NCBI RefSeq assembly: GCF_039555335.1
Contig: NC_092629.1
Coordinates: 4,483,912-4,547,911, forward strand
Length of the DNA stretch: 64,000 bases
From: Amphiura filiformis
Lineage: Eukaryota; Echinodermata; Ophiuroidea; Amphilepidida; Amphiuridae
Direction: 5' to 3'
Positions 20,854 to 32,100 of this stretch are shown here, in pieces (the stretch's first letter is position 1; every line of letters starts with the position of its first letter). The position numbers and the translations under genes are program-made. The notes beneath the pieces were generated by a model. The model was not told the DNA's origin. It saw only the letters and a program-made list of their open reading frames with translations, and did no database searches.

Positions 20854-22076
20854 TGTGATAACTAATGTCTTGTCTTGATGTTGAGTATCCATCAATACAC
20901 TTCTAGTGCCCGTTTCTATTCATCGTTATGTATTCTTCTCCCGTGCATTATTTTCGCGAACTACCCTTCACAGCCCAAATTATATAAACCTGCACGCTAA
21001 ACAATGCATTATCTAAAACCTGCACGCTAAACAATAGATTCTAGATAATACGTGCACGCTCAAATACTAGAAATACTACTTTCACATAACCATAAAGTAG
21101 AGTTAGGTGGCGCTTTAGACACAGAGATCACATAACTATATAATTGTCTGTTCGATATATATACCAACAAAAAGTACAAATATACATTCTGTGGTGTTAA
21201 AATGGTATAGTTACAAACGGTGTTCTATAATAGTGTACAATTACCGAATAAGGTGCAACTCGCTAGACTTGAGTCCAGTCCTCGTTCACGGAGTTAGGAT
21301 TAGGGTTTAGGGTTGGGATAGGGCAGTCTTGTAATAAGACTAGTAGAGTTGCACCCTTGCAAATATCATTGTCATAAATTATGATTAATGACCTCAAATA
21401 AATCAAACATCAAATGAGAATAATCGAGCTTCTATTAATTAAAAAGGGCCAAAAACAGGTGGAGCATAATTATACAAGATGACACCATTGCAAAATATTC
21501 AGCATTTTACAAATGAAATACACGTAGGCCTATATCTAAAATAACATAGCCGGGCCCGGGAAACACACACTAGCGCATAATATCATGATCATGCTTTATA
21601 ATACCATAGGCCTTCAAACACATGTGTTTGAAGGCCTATGATAATACTGAACAAATTGTTAAATCCCAATGTCGTGTGTTTTAATATAAGTAGTTCAAAT
21701 TATAGAGCTATAAAGTCCAGTTGATATTCACCGTAGTACTAGTCTGACATCTAAATCGATCGTTTCCAACTGGTTCAGTGCTCTCTGTGTTCGAAACCAC
21801 AATATTAAATGATCACAACATAAAGTCAAGTCAATTAAACCATGCGTGAATAAGTTACCTAAGTATGACGTATGGCTAATCGATACCATTGATTACAGGG
21901 ATTGATTTTCTTTACCAGTTAAATGCTACGTAGCTGGTCAATGTCCTGAGGGTGTTTTTAAAATGTAAGATATTTTCCCTAATATTAAAACTAATATAAT
22001 GAATGCAGCAATTAATATTGCCTATTGTTTTAATAGGCCTACACTCAAAGTGTATGACGGATAATGTACTTGTGCA
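20854..22076. other. 3' flank of PPP2R3C; UTR with probable insertion
   Basis: The UTR start GATGTTGAGTATCCATC at ~20878 resembles the repeat units that resume at 22240, suggesting 20893 to about 22220 is inserted DNA. An AATAAA occurs at ~21395 but I cannot show that it is used. An inverted pair GGTGCAACTCGCTAGAC / AGTAGAGTTGCACC (21251-21355) encloses a short TTAGGGTTTAGGG run. A perfect 36-bp palindrome is at 21605-21640. Confidence 0.5.
21605..21640. repeat. Perfect 36-bp palindrome flanked by a 7-bp direct repeat
   Basis: CATAGGCCTTCAAACACA followed immediately by its exact reverse complement, no loop. ATAATAC stands directly on both sides (21598-21604, 21641-21647). The look is that of a tiny insertion or a remnant of a foldback element's joined ends. 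Confidence 0.85.
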
Positions 22077-22197
22077 AATGCATTCGTCAAGATAATTGCA
22101 CTTGCCATGGAGTTATTGCATTTAGCTTTCGAGCCATCGGCTCTCAAGCTAAATGCAATAACTCCATGGCAAGTGCGATTATCTTGACGAATGCATT
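22077..22197. repeat. Long near-perfect hairpin
   Basis: Arms of about 59 bases starting AATGCATTCGTCAAGATAAT pair with only about three mismatches around a 3-base loop. Weaker pairing extends outward (GGATAATG ... CATTATCC) to about 22060-22216. No coding capacity. Confidence 0.88.
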
Positions 22198-22221
22198 GCA
22201 CTCAGTTCATTATCCTTATCA

Positions 22222-22915
22222 TAATGTGACGTGGTAATTATGATGTTGAACATCCATGACAACAATAACCATGGTTGCAATGTCAAAAGCAATAGCCAAC
22301 TGGATGACCAGGACATGTGATGCGGTAACTATGATGTTGAGTATCTTTGACAACAATAACCATGGTTGCAATGTCAAGAGTAATAGCCATCTGGATGACC
22401 AGGACATGTGATGTCGTAAATATGGCATTGTGTGTCCATGGCAACAATAACCATGGTTGCAATGTCAAGAGTAATAGCCATCTGGATGACCAGGACATGT
22501 GATGTCGTAAATATGGCATTGTGTGTCCATGGCAACAATAACCATGGTTGCAATGTCAAGAGTAATAGCCATCTGGATGACCAGGACATGTGATGTGTTA
22601 ACTTTGACAATCCATGAGTATTCATTGCAGCAAGAACTATGGTTGTAATGGCAGGAAATAACAGCTTATCTCAGGATATCCAACAGGATGGCCAGGATAT
22701 GTGATGCGGTAACTATGGCAATTATACGCATCCATGGCAATAATGACCATGGTTGTGATGGTTGTAAACAACAGCTTTCCTGAGGATAGTAGGATTACTG
22801 TACAAGTGATGCTGTAACTATGACATTAAAAGTATACATGGCCAAGAGAACTGCAATGTCAAAAACAATAGCCAACTGGATGACCAGGATATGTGATGCG
22901 GTAACAGTGGCGTAG
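22222..22915 (+). repeat. Tandem repeats derived from the PPP2R3C stop-codon region
   Basis: Units contain GATGACCAGGACATGTGATG, the bases coding the last residues DDQDM and the stop of exon 12, followed by GGTAACTATGATGTTGAG as in the UTR. Unit starts are near 22303, 22394, 22484, 22575, 22687 and 22878, plus a first partial unit at 22222; the central spacing is 90-91 bp. Each also holds ACAATAACCATGGTTGCAAT. The three central units are almost identical. Open frames here are products of the repetition. Confidence 0.88.
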
Positions 22916-23756
22916 ATTTCTTTTTGACATTTGTGGGGATGGGGTTTAAAAAAATTCTTGAAGTTTAGTGAATGCAGCGCCTTTCGGCAACAGAACAAGC
23001 TTATGGTAGAAATGCGCGCGAAAAATTTTGCCATTTTGAAGCCAAATTGTTGAAATACTGTGCAAAAGTGCAATAAATTCGCCCGAATTTTTCGGGGCTA
23101 AAATGGCCAAATATGAGGTTAATTTGGTCAGAAACCCACATACAGGCATCAACATTGGGGGGGGGGATGATTGTATGGACCATCCCCCCTGGCAAAATAT
23201 TGGGGGGATTTATCCCCCCAGGATCTACGTCTATGTGTGGCATTGATGTAAACATCAAGATAGCCAATTCGATCGATTCACAATACAATGCTCCACCAGC
23301 GTTTGATGGAGAGAGGCCAAAATACGCAGTGCATCATGGGAGGTCAATAATTGGACTTGCAAAAGCAACCGCTGGTGGCGCATCATATTATGAATCGCAA
23401 GAATTGGGTTATATGATCTGAAATCCACCCCCCCCCCAGACTTAAGGGCTTAATCTTCCACACAGGGAGTGTGAATTTCAAATGGGGTTACCTGAATGGG
23501 TGATTCCATTTGAAATCTTCACCCCTTGTGTGTGAGATTATTGCATGTCTTATAGGTGGTGTAAGTGGCCCATTGCAACTACTGATGTGGTAATAAATAA
23601 CATTAACCATGGTGAATTCGGAACAGTGTGTCAAAGACATACTAAAGTTCATGGGCTGTTTAAAGATTAAGATGAACACTTTCACAAAGTTAACTGTGCA
23701 ATATTTTTGGATGCATTTGCGATCATTCAAGCATACTGTGTTATACAGACAAAGTA

Positions 23757-24257
23757 AACACATCCCAAAAAGTAATTACCCCCCCCCCCCCATTATTATG
23801 AGGCAATTATCTCAAAATCAATGCACCCTATTTTAAAACTGAAAGAGCAAAAAGAAACCCATCTTAGTTATGCAAAATTTGATACCTCATTTGTCTGGAT
23901 AAGTCAAATTTGTAGCCATGGTGATACCTTGGAAGAAAAAAGATGCAGAATCAAACATTGCACTATACATTTTCTACATGACTGGTAAAGGATGACCTGC
24001 GGTGACCAGTGATAAATAGGCACTCAGCAGCAAAAGCAACAGTTTCAATAGGTTTAGGTGCAACTTTTAAATCAACATCTTTTTCATTCAAAGGGTCACC
24101 ATGGCAACACATTTTGCGCTATTAAGACAAATGAGGTATCAAAATTTGCAGAACACAACTGGTATGTATTTGCTGTTTCAGTTTTAAAATTTGATGCTTA
24201 AAGATTTTGAGTTATTGTCTCGTAATGAAGGGGGTAGTTACTTTTTGGGATATGTTT
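23757..24257. mobile_element. Foldback element with AAACACATCCCAAAAAG termini
   Basis: AAACACATCCCAAAAAGTAA at the left and CTTTTTGGGATATGTTT at the right, with further imperfect arm pairing (GATACCTCATTTGTCT / AGACAAATGAGGTATC) over about 130 bases. No coding capacity. Confidence 0.7.
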
Positions 24258-24934
24258 ATATATTGGTGAGCAATCGATAGCCTTGATTCCAGCCCATGTC
24301 CACTTGAAAACTGGATTTTGTTGAAAATTCAGTTTAATTTTACACAAACAAAACAAAACTTCCAAAATAAGCACCATGCCTGTTTTGGAAGTTTTGTTTA
24401 GAATTCCAGAATCTTCCACACTTTTTCCACTTTTGGATGAAGATCATTTGATGTGGAATGACTTTGGTGAATACTAGTATTACAAAATGTTCCCCAAGGA
24501 GTGTAGTTTTCATGTGGAATAGCCCATTTTTTATGCTTATCAAGACTTATATGTAAATATGTGTAATACTTAAAACTTTTTTGTATTTTGTAATAACTTT
24601 AAATCAGTGATTTATTCAAAGAGATTATACCCGAGGATTACCAACTCAAAATTGCCGGGTGTGTAAAGATGTGGTAAATCTGCCATTTTAGTTTACTGCA
24701 CACGGAGGACAAATATTGTACCTTCGCCGTTTTTCAGCAAGAGTTTGAAAATGAAAGGAAATTTACGTCTTTGAGCGTTTAAGGCTTGCCTACTCAACAC
24801 TTAGCATGAACTTTTGGCACAATGCATTACACACAAACAACAATACACTTTGGATCAAAAGTTTGCCGGGCACACATCGATATTATCCAGAGGCATACTA
24901 TGTAACATGTAGACTTGGCAAAGTCGATACTCTT

Positions 24935-25222
24935 TGAGAAGATACCTTACACTTCCCATAATGCATTTGCAGCGTTTCTCCCATTTTAATATCTTGTACA
25001 GATCTGCTATCTAGTGCAACATGGGTCGAAAGGGATGAAATGTACCTCAATGAACAGAGCATTGCAAAATATGTTTATTTCTTGACTATCGACCCATGTT
25101 TAACCAGTCTATTCTCAAAATGAAAACAAAAGGAACCTGTACAAAGTAATGGGAGTGTCATTTGATGGAATGAGGTGATATATCATGCTGCAAAGGATTA
25201 TGGGAAGAGTAAGATGTCTTCC
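24935..25222. mobile_element. AGATATCTTACACTTCCC-family foldback element, copy 2
   Basis: GAGAAGATACCTTACACTTC ... GGGAAGAGTAAGATGTCTTC. The interior matches copies 1 and 4 (GACCCATGTTTAACCAGTCT, ATTCTCAAAATGAAAACAAA). Confidence 0.8.
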
Positions 25223-25725
25223 CTGCTTTGGTTCTACCTCATTGGTTTTATTGTACTTTTCTTTGAATAAAAGTGAAAAATACTGAAAGAATTATTGCTT
25301 TCTCATGTTGTGTGTTAAGATACCAGTATAGGCATATTGGTAGCTGGAGAGAGGTTATTTTTATATCTCCACTGAAGGTATGTTTCCTAGTTGTCCATCT
25401 GACCATCATTCTGTCTGTCCAAGGTAGCATTCAAATTCCAGTAGGTTTTCAAATCAAAATATGTTAATGTGGTAGCTCATTTGCATAAATTTCATTCCAT
25501 CTGATTGTTCTGAACTGTTAAGGTGTATAGTGATGTGACAGGGTAGCAATTGTCTGTCTACAAAATTGTATGTATCGCAAAATATGCTGATTTGGTAGTT
25601 CATTAGCAAAAAAAAATGTATTGTATAGCCCAGGTATAGATGGCCTTTTCAAAAATGAAATGTACATCACACAGGTGTATTTTATAACTCATCCACAGTC
25701 TGTTAATTAAACACCTGCAAACTAA

Positions 25726-25892
25726 TGGTATATTCCAGTTGAAATCCATACCCCCCCCACATGGAAGACATAACCTTAATCTACACAGAAGTATGAATTT
25801 TAAATGGGTATTACCCATTTTTACTCCCTGTGTGAGAGATTACGGTCATGTCTTCCATAAGGGTTGTAGGAATTTCAACTGGAATAGCCCAT
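25726..25892. mobile_element. GGGCTATTCC-family MITE
   Basis: TATTCCAGTTGAAATCCATA ... CTCCCTGTGTGAGAGATT ... TTTCAACTGGAATAGCCC; a full-length palindromic copy with a mutated left terminus. Confidence 0.8.
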
Positions 25893-27326
25893 TCGTAGCT
25901 GGACTGAGGTAATATACTTGAATTGATTGAAATCCAAAACAGTACGTAATTTGAAATTTATTACTTTTGCTCTTTTTTCTTTGGCTTGTTTGCCTTTTAT
26001 ATTCTCTGAACATGCTGAATAGCTCTTCAAACAATTCTCTGAATATAGAGAATAATATATTCTCTGAATATGAAGAGTTTTGTTTCAAACCCCTTACATC
26101 CACTTGACCAATTTTGAGAACACATCAAAAAATCACTGATATTTGGGGGTTTGCAATAAAAACAGTTTTTGGCAGGATGCTTGGGTAGAATGAGTATCCC
26201 GCCAAAAACTGCTTTTGTTGAAAACTCCCTTATATCAATGATTTTTTGATGTGTTCTCGAAATAGGGCAAGTGGATGTAAGAGGTTTTGTAACAAAGCTT
26301 TTCATATAGCTTGATTCAAAATCAATCGACTTCAGTAACAAGAATGGGTCCTTTTGCATGCATACAGCTACAAAAAAATCTGCAGAATTCAAAATCTGGG
26401 TTGGTTGTGCCTGTAGAACAAGGTTATTTTTTTGTCCCATAATAGTTATAATGCCTCGTCATGATTTATCACATCATCATTATCATGACACAGTCTGTTA
26501 ATTAAACACCTGCAAACTACAGGGCTATTCCAGTTGAAATCCTTACACCCCCTGTGGAAGACAATCTTATTCAGCAGTCCTAGTGAAGGTGTAAAAATTA
26601 AAATTCTTTATAAATTGCCTAAACGGGGAGGATAAGTCCTAAAAATAGTTATTAGGTACTTTTGCTATGGAAAATTGGGCAAAAAACAAGGAAAACAAAC
26701 AGCAGTATGGACAAAGTTGAAACCCCATTCAAAAACATGTAGCTAATTTCTCTGCTTACAGAAATTACAGATTCAGGCAAAATCATGACTCATCTTTAAT
26801 ACACAACTTTCAGCTTAATCATTATCAAAATTTTTTTGATTTTTCCCCACAAAATGTTATATTTTACTGTCATATATATATAGCCCTTTTAATTTTGAGT
26901 CAAACAAATTGAGGTAAAATACAGAAAATTGTTATTGTTTCCAGTGCCTATGTTGCCAATGCGTGTCGCTCCGTCAATCATGACCCGGGTCGGTCCTGTA
27001 TGCGACATATGTACAGTGTTATGAACATATCACTAATGCGTTTTACTAAAAAAATTTAACCCACCTACTCAGCAAACACAAAAATGTTCTTAAAACTTGA
27101 ATTCAAAACGTTTTAATAACAGGTTATAAAGGTCATGGATACATTTTAAAATGTTAGAGTAAAAGATTTTGGGTAAACGTTTTTGCATGATAGTTTGTCA
27201 ACGGGGGTAGATTCCAAATGGAGTCACCCATTCAGGTAACCCATTTGAAATTCACACTCCCTGTTTGATTCGAGCAGTGAAGACCACTCAAAATAATAAA
27301 TTGACATCACCATTATTAACATATAA

Positions 27327-27862
27327 ACTGAGCTCAAAAAGAAACTTATATTTTTTTACAAATTGTGAATCACATGGTCATATCTTAAAATACTGTCAAT
27401 GAAAATGAACCAAAATTACACACAGGATTACTTTAATACTCTACTCAAAACACATGTCAGTAACCAAGCAGTTGTCCAACTGACACAACAGCAAAATACA
27501 CTGTCATGGGACAGCTTCCTGGACTTCCTCCACTTTCATTGCCCAACATTTGACACACAGCACAAAAATTCTGTGAGAATGCACACAAGATCCTTGCACA
27601 GATGATAAAATGGTGCTGCTTTCTGATTTTCATACACTTTTTCTTGAAACAGGGCTGGGCTGTGAATGTGGACCAGGAAGCTGTTCCATGTCAGTGCATT
27701 TTGCTGGTGTGTCAGTTGGATAACTGCTTGGTTACTAACATGTGTTAAGAGTAGAGTATTGAAGTAAACCTGTGTGCAATTAAGGTTCAATTTGGTGGAC
27801 AGGATTTCAAGATATGACCTTGTGAAAAATTATAAGTAAATTTCTTTTTGAGCTCAGTTTAT
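27327..27862. mobile_element. Inverted-repeat element with AAACTGAGCTC termini
   Basis: Starts AAACTGAGCTCAAAAAGAAA and ends TTTCTTTTTGAGCTCAGTTT; imperfect arms of about 200 bases each, TA on both sides. A left-arm fragment is at about 45380-45541. TA flanks suggest a Tc1/mariner-type origin (inference). Open frames inside are repeat shadows. Confidence 0.8.
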
Positions 27863-28693
27863 ATTAAATCATGGCCACATGTTCCATCCCTTCATCCAAT
27901 TCAGTTGTAATTAATAATAATGCTTTAGACACCACAGAGTATTAGAGATAAATTTAAGGCATATTCAGAGATTTGCTGTATAATTTGTCTGACTGAATCA
28001 CCAAAGGATTGAATGTGGGGTTTAGAGCCAGTGGGGGCAGTGTCCTCCCCCCTCATCATTGCCGGTGGTTCATCTTAAGCCGTCGGTAGATGACGGACAA
28101 TGGCCAAAAAAATTGGAGGCAAACAATCTACAATTTTGTTTGTGCCAGGTGAAGAAAGAAAGTACATGTCACTCAAATACTTCAAATATTGTTTGTGACC
28201 TTTGCCTTGCCACATTGAATGATACTGATATTTAAATGTAAAAACGAATGATTTAAGTTTGGAAAAAAATTACCCTCCCCTACACACTTTTTAGATTTTC
28301 GAGGAGCGCACTGGGCAAAAAAATTGGATCAACAATTCACAACTTCCGTCAGCAAATGTTTTTCCGTCGGTTGATTAACAAGCTGTGTGGCCCCGGTTAC
28401 AAAAAACCTGGCTATGCCACTGTTTAGAGCAAGAAAGCCATATGTGACACAATCTGGTCCATGGGGGAAAATGCGGCAAATTTGAAACTGAGAAAAAGGT
28501 AAATATAGGGAGTAAAAACAATGAAATACATAAGAAAATAGACATCAAAAAACTTCAAAAACTCCAAAGCTGCAAAAATCTGAATTTGTATTAATATTAG
28601 GGTGTTATGGAATGGCAAATCACTGAATAGGCTTGCAAGTTGTAATTAATAATGGTACAGACAGACACTGCAAAAGAGTTGACAATTAATATT

Positions 28694-28876
28694 GGGCTAT
28701 TCCATTGGAAATCCATACACCCTTTATGGAAAACATGACTTTAATCTTCTGCAAAGGGAGTGTGAATTTCAAATGTGATTACCTCCCTGAATGGGTGGAT
28801 CCATTTGAAATCTTCACTCCCTGTGTGGGAGATTATGGTTTCATAGGGGGTGTATGGCTTTCAACTGGAATAGCCC
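28694..28876. mobile_element. GGGCTATTCC-family MITE, full copy with ATT duplication
   Basis: GGGCTATTCCATTGGAAATC ... TTTCAACTGGAATAGCCC, flanked by ATT on both sides (28691-28693, 28877-28879). A reference-quality copy of the family. Confidence 0.9.
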
Positions 28877-29140
28877 ATTAATAATAACACCAACAGGATC
28901 AACACCTGCATACAAATTAATACAACTCCTTAGTTGTTGGAAAAACTGATTTCCTGTTACAGAAGGGAATTCTAATAAATTGTGATCAATTATTCTGTTA
29001 AGGCAGTAGCACAAACAATATGGGGCATTCCCAGCAAACGCAGAGATGTTTTTAAAATGTTTTTGAAATAATTGTGGCGCGATCAAGCAAAATCAGTCTG
29101 AAGTCGGACATATTCAATTTTCAGTTTCTTATAGGGTTTG

Positions 29141-32100
29141 TAAATATTAGGGCATTGCTATCTACTGAAGATATCCCATTAATATTAGGACCTTGCTATC
29201 TACTGAAGATAGCACATTAATATTAGGGCATTGCTATCTACTGAAGATAGCACATTAATATTAGGACACTGCTATCTACTGAAGATAGCCCATTAATATT
29301 AGGACATTGCTGTCTACTGAAGATAGCACATTAATATTAGGGCATTGCTATCTACTGAAGATAGCACATTAATATTAGGGTATTACTATCTACTGAAGAT
29401 AGCACATTATTATTTGGGCATTGCTATCTACTGAAGATAGCACATTATTATTAGGGCATTGCTATCTACTGAAGATAGCACATTAATATTAGAGCATTGC
29501 TATCTGCTGAAGATAACACATTAATATTCGGGCATTGCTATCTACTGAAGATAGCACATTAATATTAGAGCATTGCTATCTGCTGAAGATAACACATTAA
29601 TATTCGAGCATTGCTATCTACTGAAGATAGGACATTAATATTAGGGTATTACTATCTACTGAAGATAGCACATTATTATTAGGGCATTGCTATCTACTGA
29701 AGATAGCACATTATTAGGGCATTGCTATCTACTGAAGATAGCACATTAATATTAGAGCATTGCTATCTACTGAAGATAACACATTAATATTCGGGCATTG
29801 CTATCTACTGAAGATAGCACATTAATATTAATATTAGGGCATTGCTATCTACTGAAGATAGCACATTAATATTAGGGCATTGCTATCTACTGCAGATAGC
29901 ACATTATTATTATTAGGGCATTGCTATCTACTGAAGATAGCACATTATTATTAGGGCATTGCTATCTACTGAAGATAGCACATTAATATTAGAGCATTGC
30001 TATCTACTGAAGATTACACATTAATATTTGGGCATTGCTATATACTGAAGATAGCACATTAATATTAGGGCATTGCTATCTACTAAAGATAGCACATTAA
30101 TATTAGAGCATTGCTATCTACTGAAGATAGCACATTAATATTAGGGCATTGCTATCTACTGAAGATAGCACATTAATATTAGAGCATTGCTATCTACTGA
30201 AGATAGGGCATTAATATTAGGGTATTGCTATCTACTGAAGATAACACATTAATATTCGGGCATTGCTATCTACTGAAGATAGCACATTAAAATTAGAGCA
30301 TTGCTATCTACTGAAGATAACACATTAATGAGGGCATTGCTATCTACTGAAGATAACACATTAATGAGGGCATTGCTATCTACTGGAGATAGCACATTAA
30401 TATTAGGGCATTGCTATCTACTGAAGATAGCACATTAATGAGGGCATTGCTATCTACTGAAGATAGCACATTAATATTAGAGCATTGCTATCTACTGAAG
30501 ATAGGACATTAATATTAGGGTATTGCTATCTACTGAAGATAACACATTAATATTAGGGCATTGCTATCTGCTGAAGATAGCACATTAATATTAGGGCATT
30601 GCTATCTACTGAAGATAGCACATTATTATTATTAGGGCATTGCTATCTACTGAATATAGCACATTGTTATTAGGGCATTGCTATCTACTGAAGATAGCAC
30701 ATTAATATTAGAGCATTGCTATCTACTGAAGATTACACATTAATATTCGGGCATTGCTATATACTGAAGATAGCACATTAATATTAGGGCATTGCTATCT
30801 ACTGAAGATAGCACATTAATATTAGAGCATTGCTATCTACTGAAGATAGCACATTAATATTAGGGCATTGCTATCTACTGAAGATAGCACATTAATATTA
30901 GAGCATTGCTATCTACTGAAGATAGGGCATTAATATTAGGGTATTGCTATCTACTGAAGATAACACATTAATATTCGGGCATTGCTATCTACTGAAGATA
31001 GCACATTAATATTAGAGCATTGCTATCTACTGAAGATAACACATTAATGAGGGCATTGCTATCTACTGAAGATAACACATTAATGAGGGCATTGCTATCT
31101 ACTGGAGATAGCACATTAATATTAGGGCATTGCTATCTACTGAAGATAGCACATTAATGAGGGCATTGCTATCTACTGAAGATAGCACATTAATATTAGA
31201 GCATTGCTATCTACTGAAGATAGGACATTAATATTAGGGTATTGCTATCTACTGAAGATAACACATTAATATTCGGGCATTGCTATCTACTGAAGATAGC
31301 ACATTAATATTAGAGCATTGCTATCTACTGAAGATAACACATTAATATTCGAGCATTGCTATCTAGTGAAGATAGGACATTAATATTAGGGTATTACTAT
31401 CTACTGAAGATAGCACATTAATATTATGGCATTGCTATCTACTGAAGATAGCACATTATTATTAGGGCATTGCTATCTACTGAAGATAGCACATTATTAG
31501 GGCATTGCTATCTACTGAAGATAACACATTAATATTCGGGCATTGCTATCTACTGAAGATAGCACATTAATATTAGGGCATTGCTATCTACTGAAGATAG
31601 CACATTAATATTAGGGCATTGCTATCTACTGAAGATAGCACATTATTATTATTAGGGCATTGCTATCTACTGAAGATAGCACATTATTATTAGGGTATTG
31701 CTATCTACTGAAGATAGCACATTAATATTAGAGCATTGCTATCTACTGAAGATTACACATTAATATTCGGGCATTGCTATATACTGAAGATAGCACATTA
31801 ATATTAGGGCATTGCTATCTACTGAAGATAGCACATTAATATTAGAGCATTGCTATCTACTGAAGATAGCACATTAATATTAGGGCATTGCTATCTACTG
31901 AAGATAGCACATTAATATTAGAGCATTGCTATCTACTGAAGATAGGGCATTAATATTAGGGTATTGCTATCTACTGAAGATAACACATTAATGAGGGCAT
32001 TGCTATCTACTGGAGATAGCACATTAATATTAGGGCATTGCTATCTACTGAAGATAGCACATTAATGAGGGCATTGCTATCTACTGAAGATAGCACATTA

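Larger units (their letters stand above)
22916..29140. other. Intergenic repeat region
   Basis: No gene seen. It holds copies of the GGGCTATTCC family (23446-23578, 25726-25892, 26521-26565, 27203-27270, 28694-28876) and a foldback element 23757-24257 with termini AAACACATCCCAAAAAG. Also present are an AGATATCTTACACTTCCC element (24935-25222), an imperfect foldback 26060-26300 with ~100-bp arms, and the AAACTGAGCTC element 27327-27862. Open frames are short and repeat-derived. Confidence 0.7.

Noticed and set aside
22219-22625. Minus-strand frames repeating HHMSWSSRWLLLLTLQPWLL
   Set aside because: Antisense of the exon-12-derived tandem units.
23113-23421. 102-residue open frame on the + strand
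   Set aside because: Lies in dispersed repeat sequence with poly-G and GGGGGGAT runs and has no recognisable domain or splice context.
27399-27790. Opposing frames sharing HVSNQAVxQLT
   Set aside because: They are the two inverted arms of the AAACTGAGCTC element read on opposite strands.
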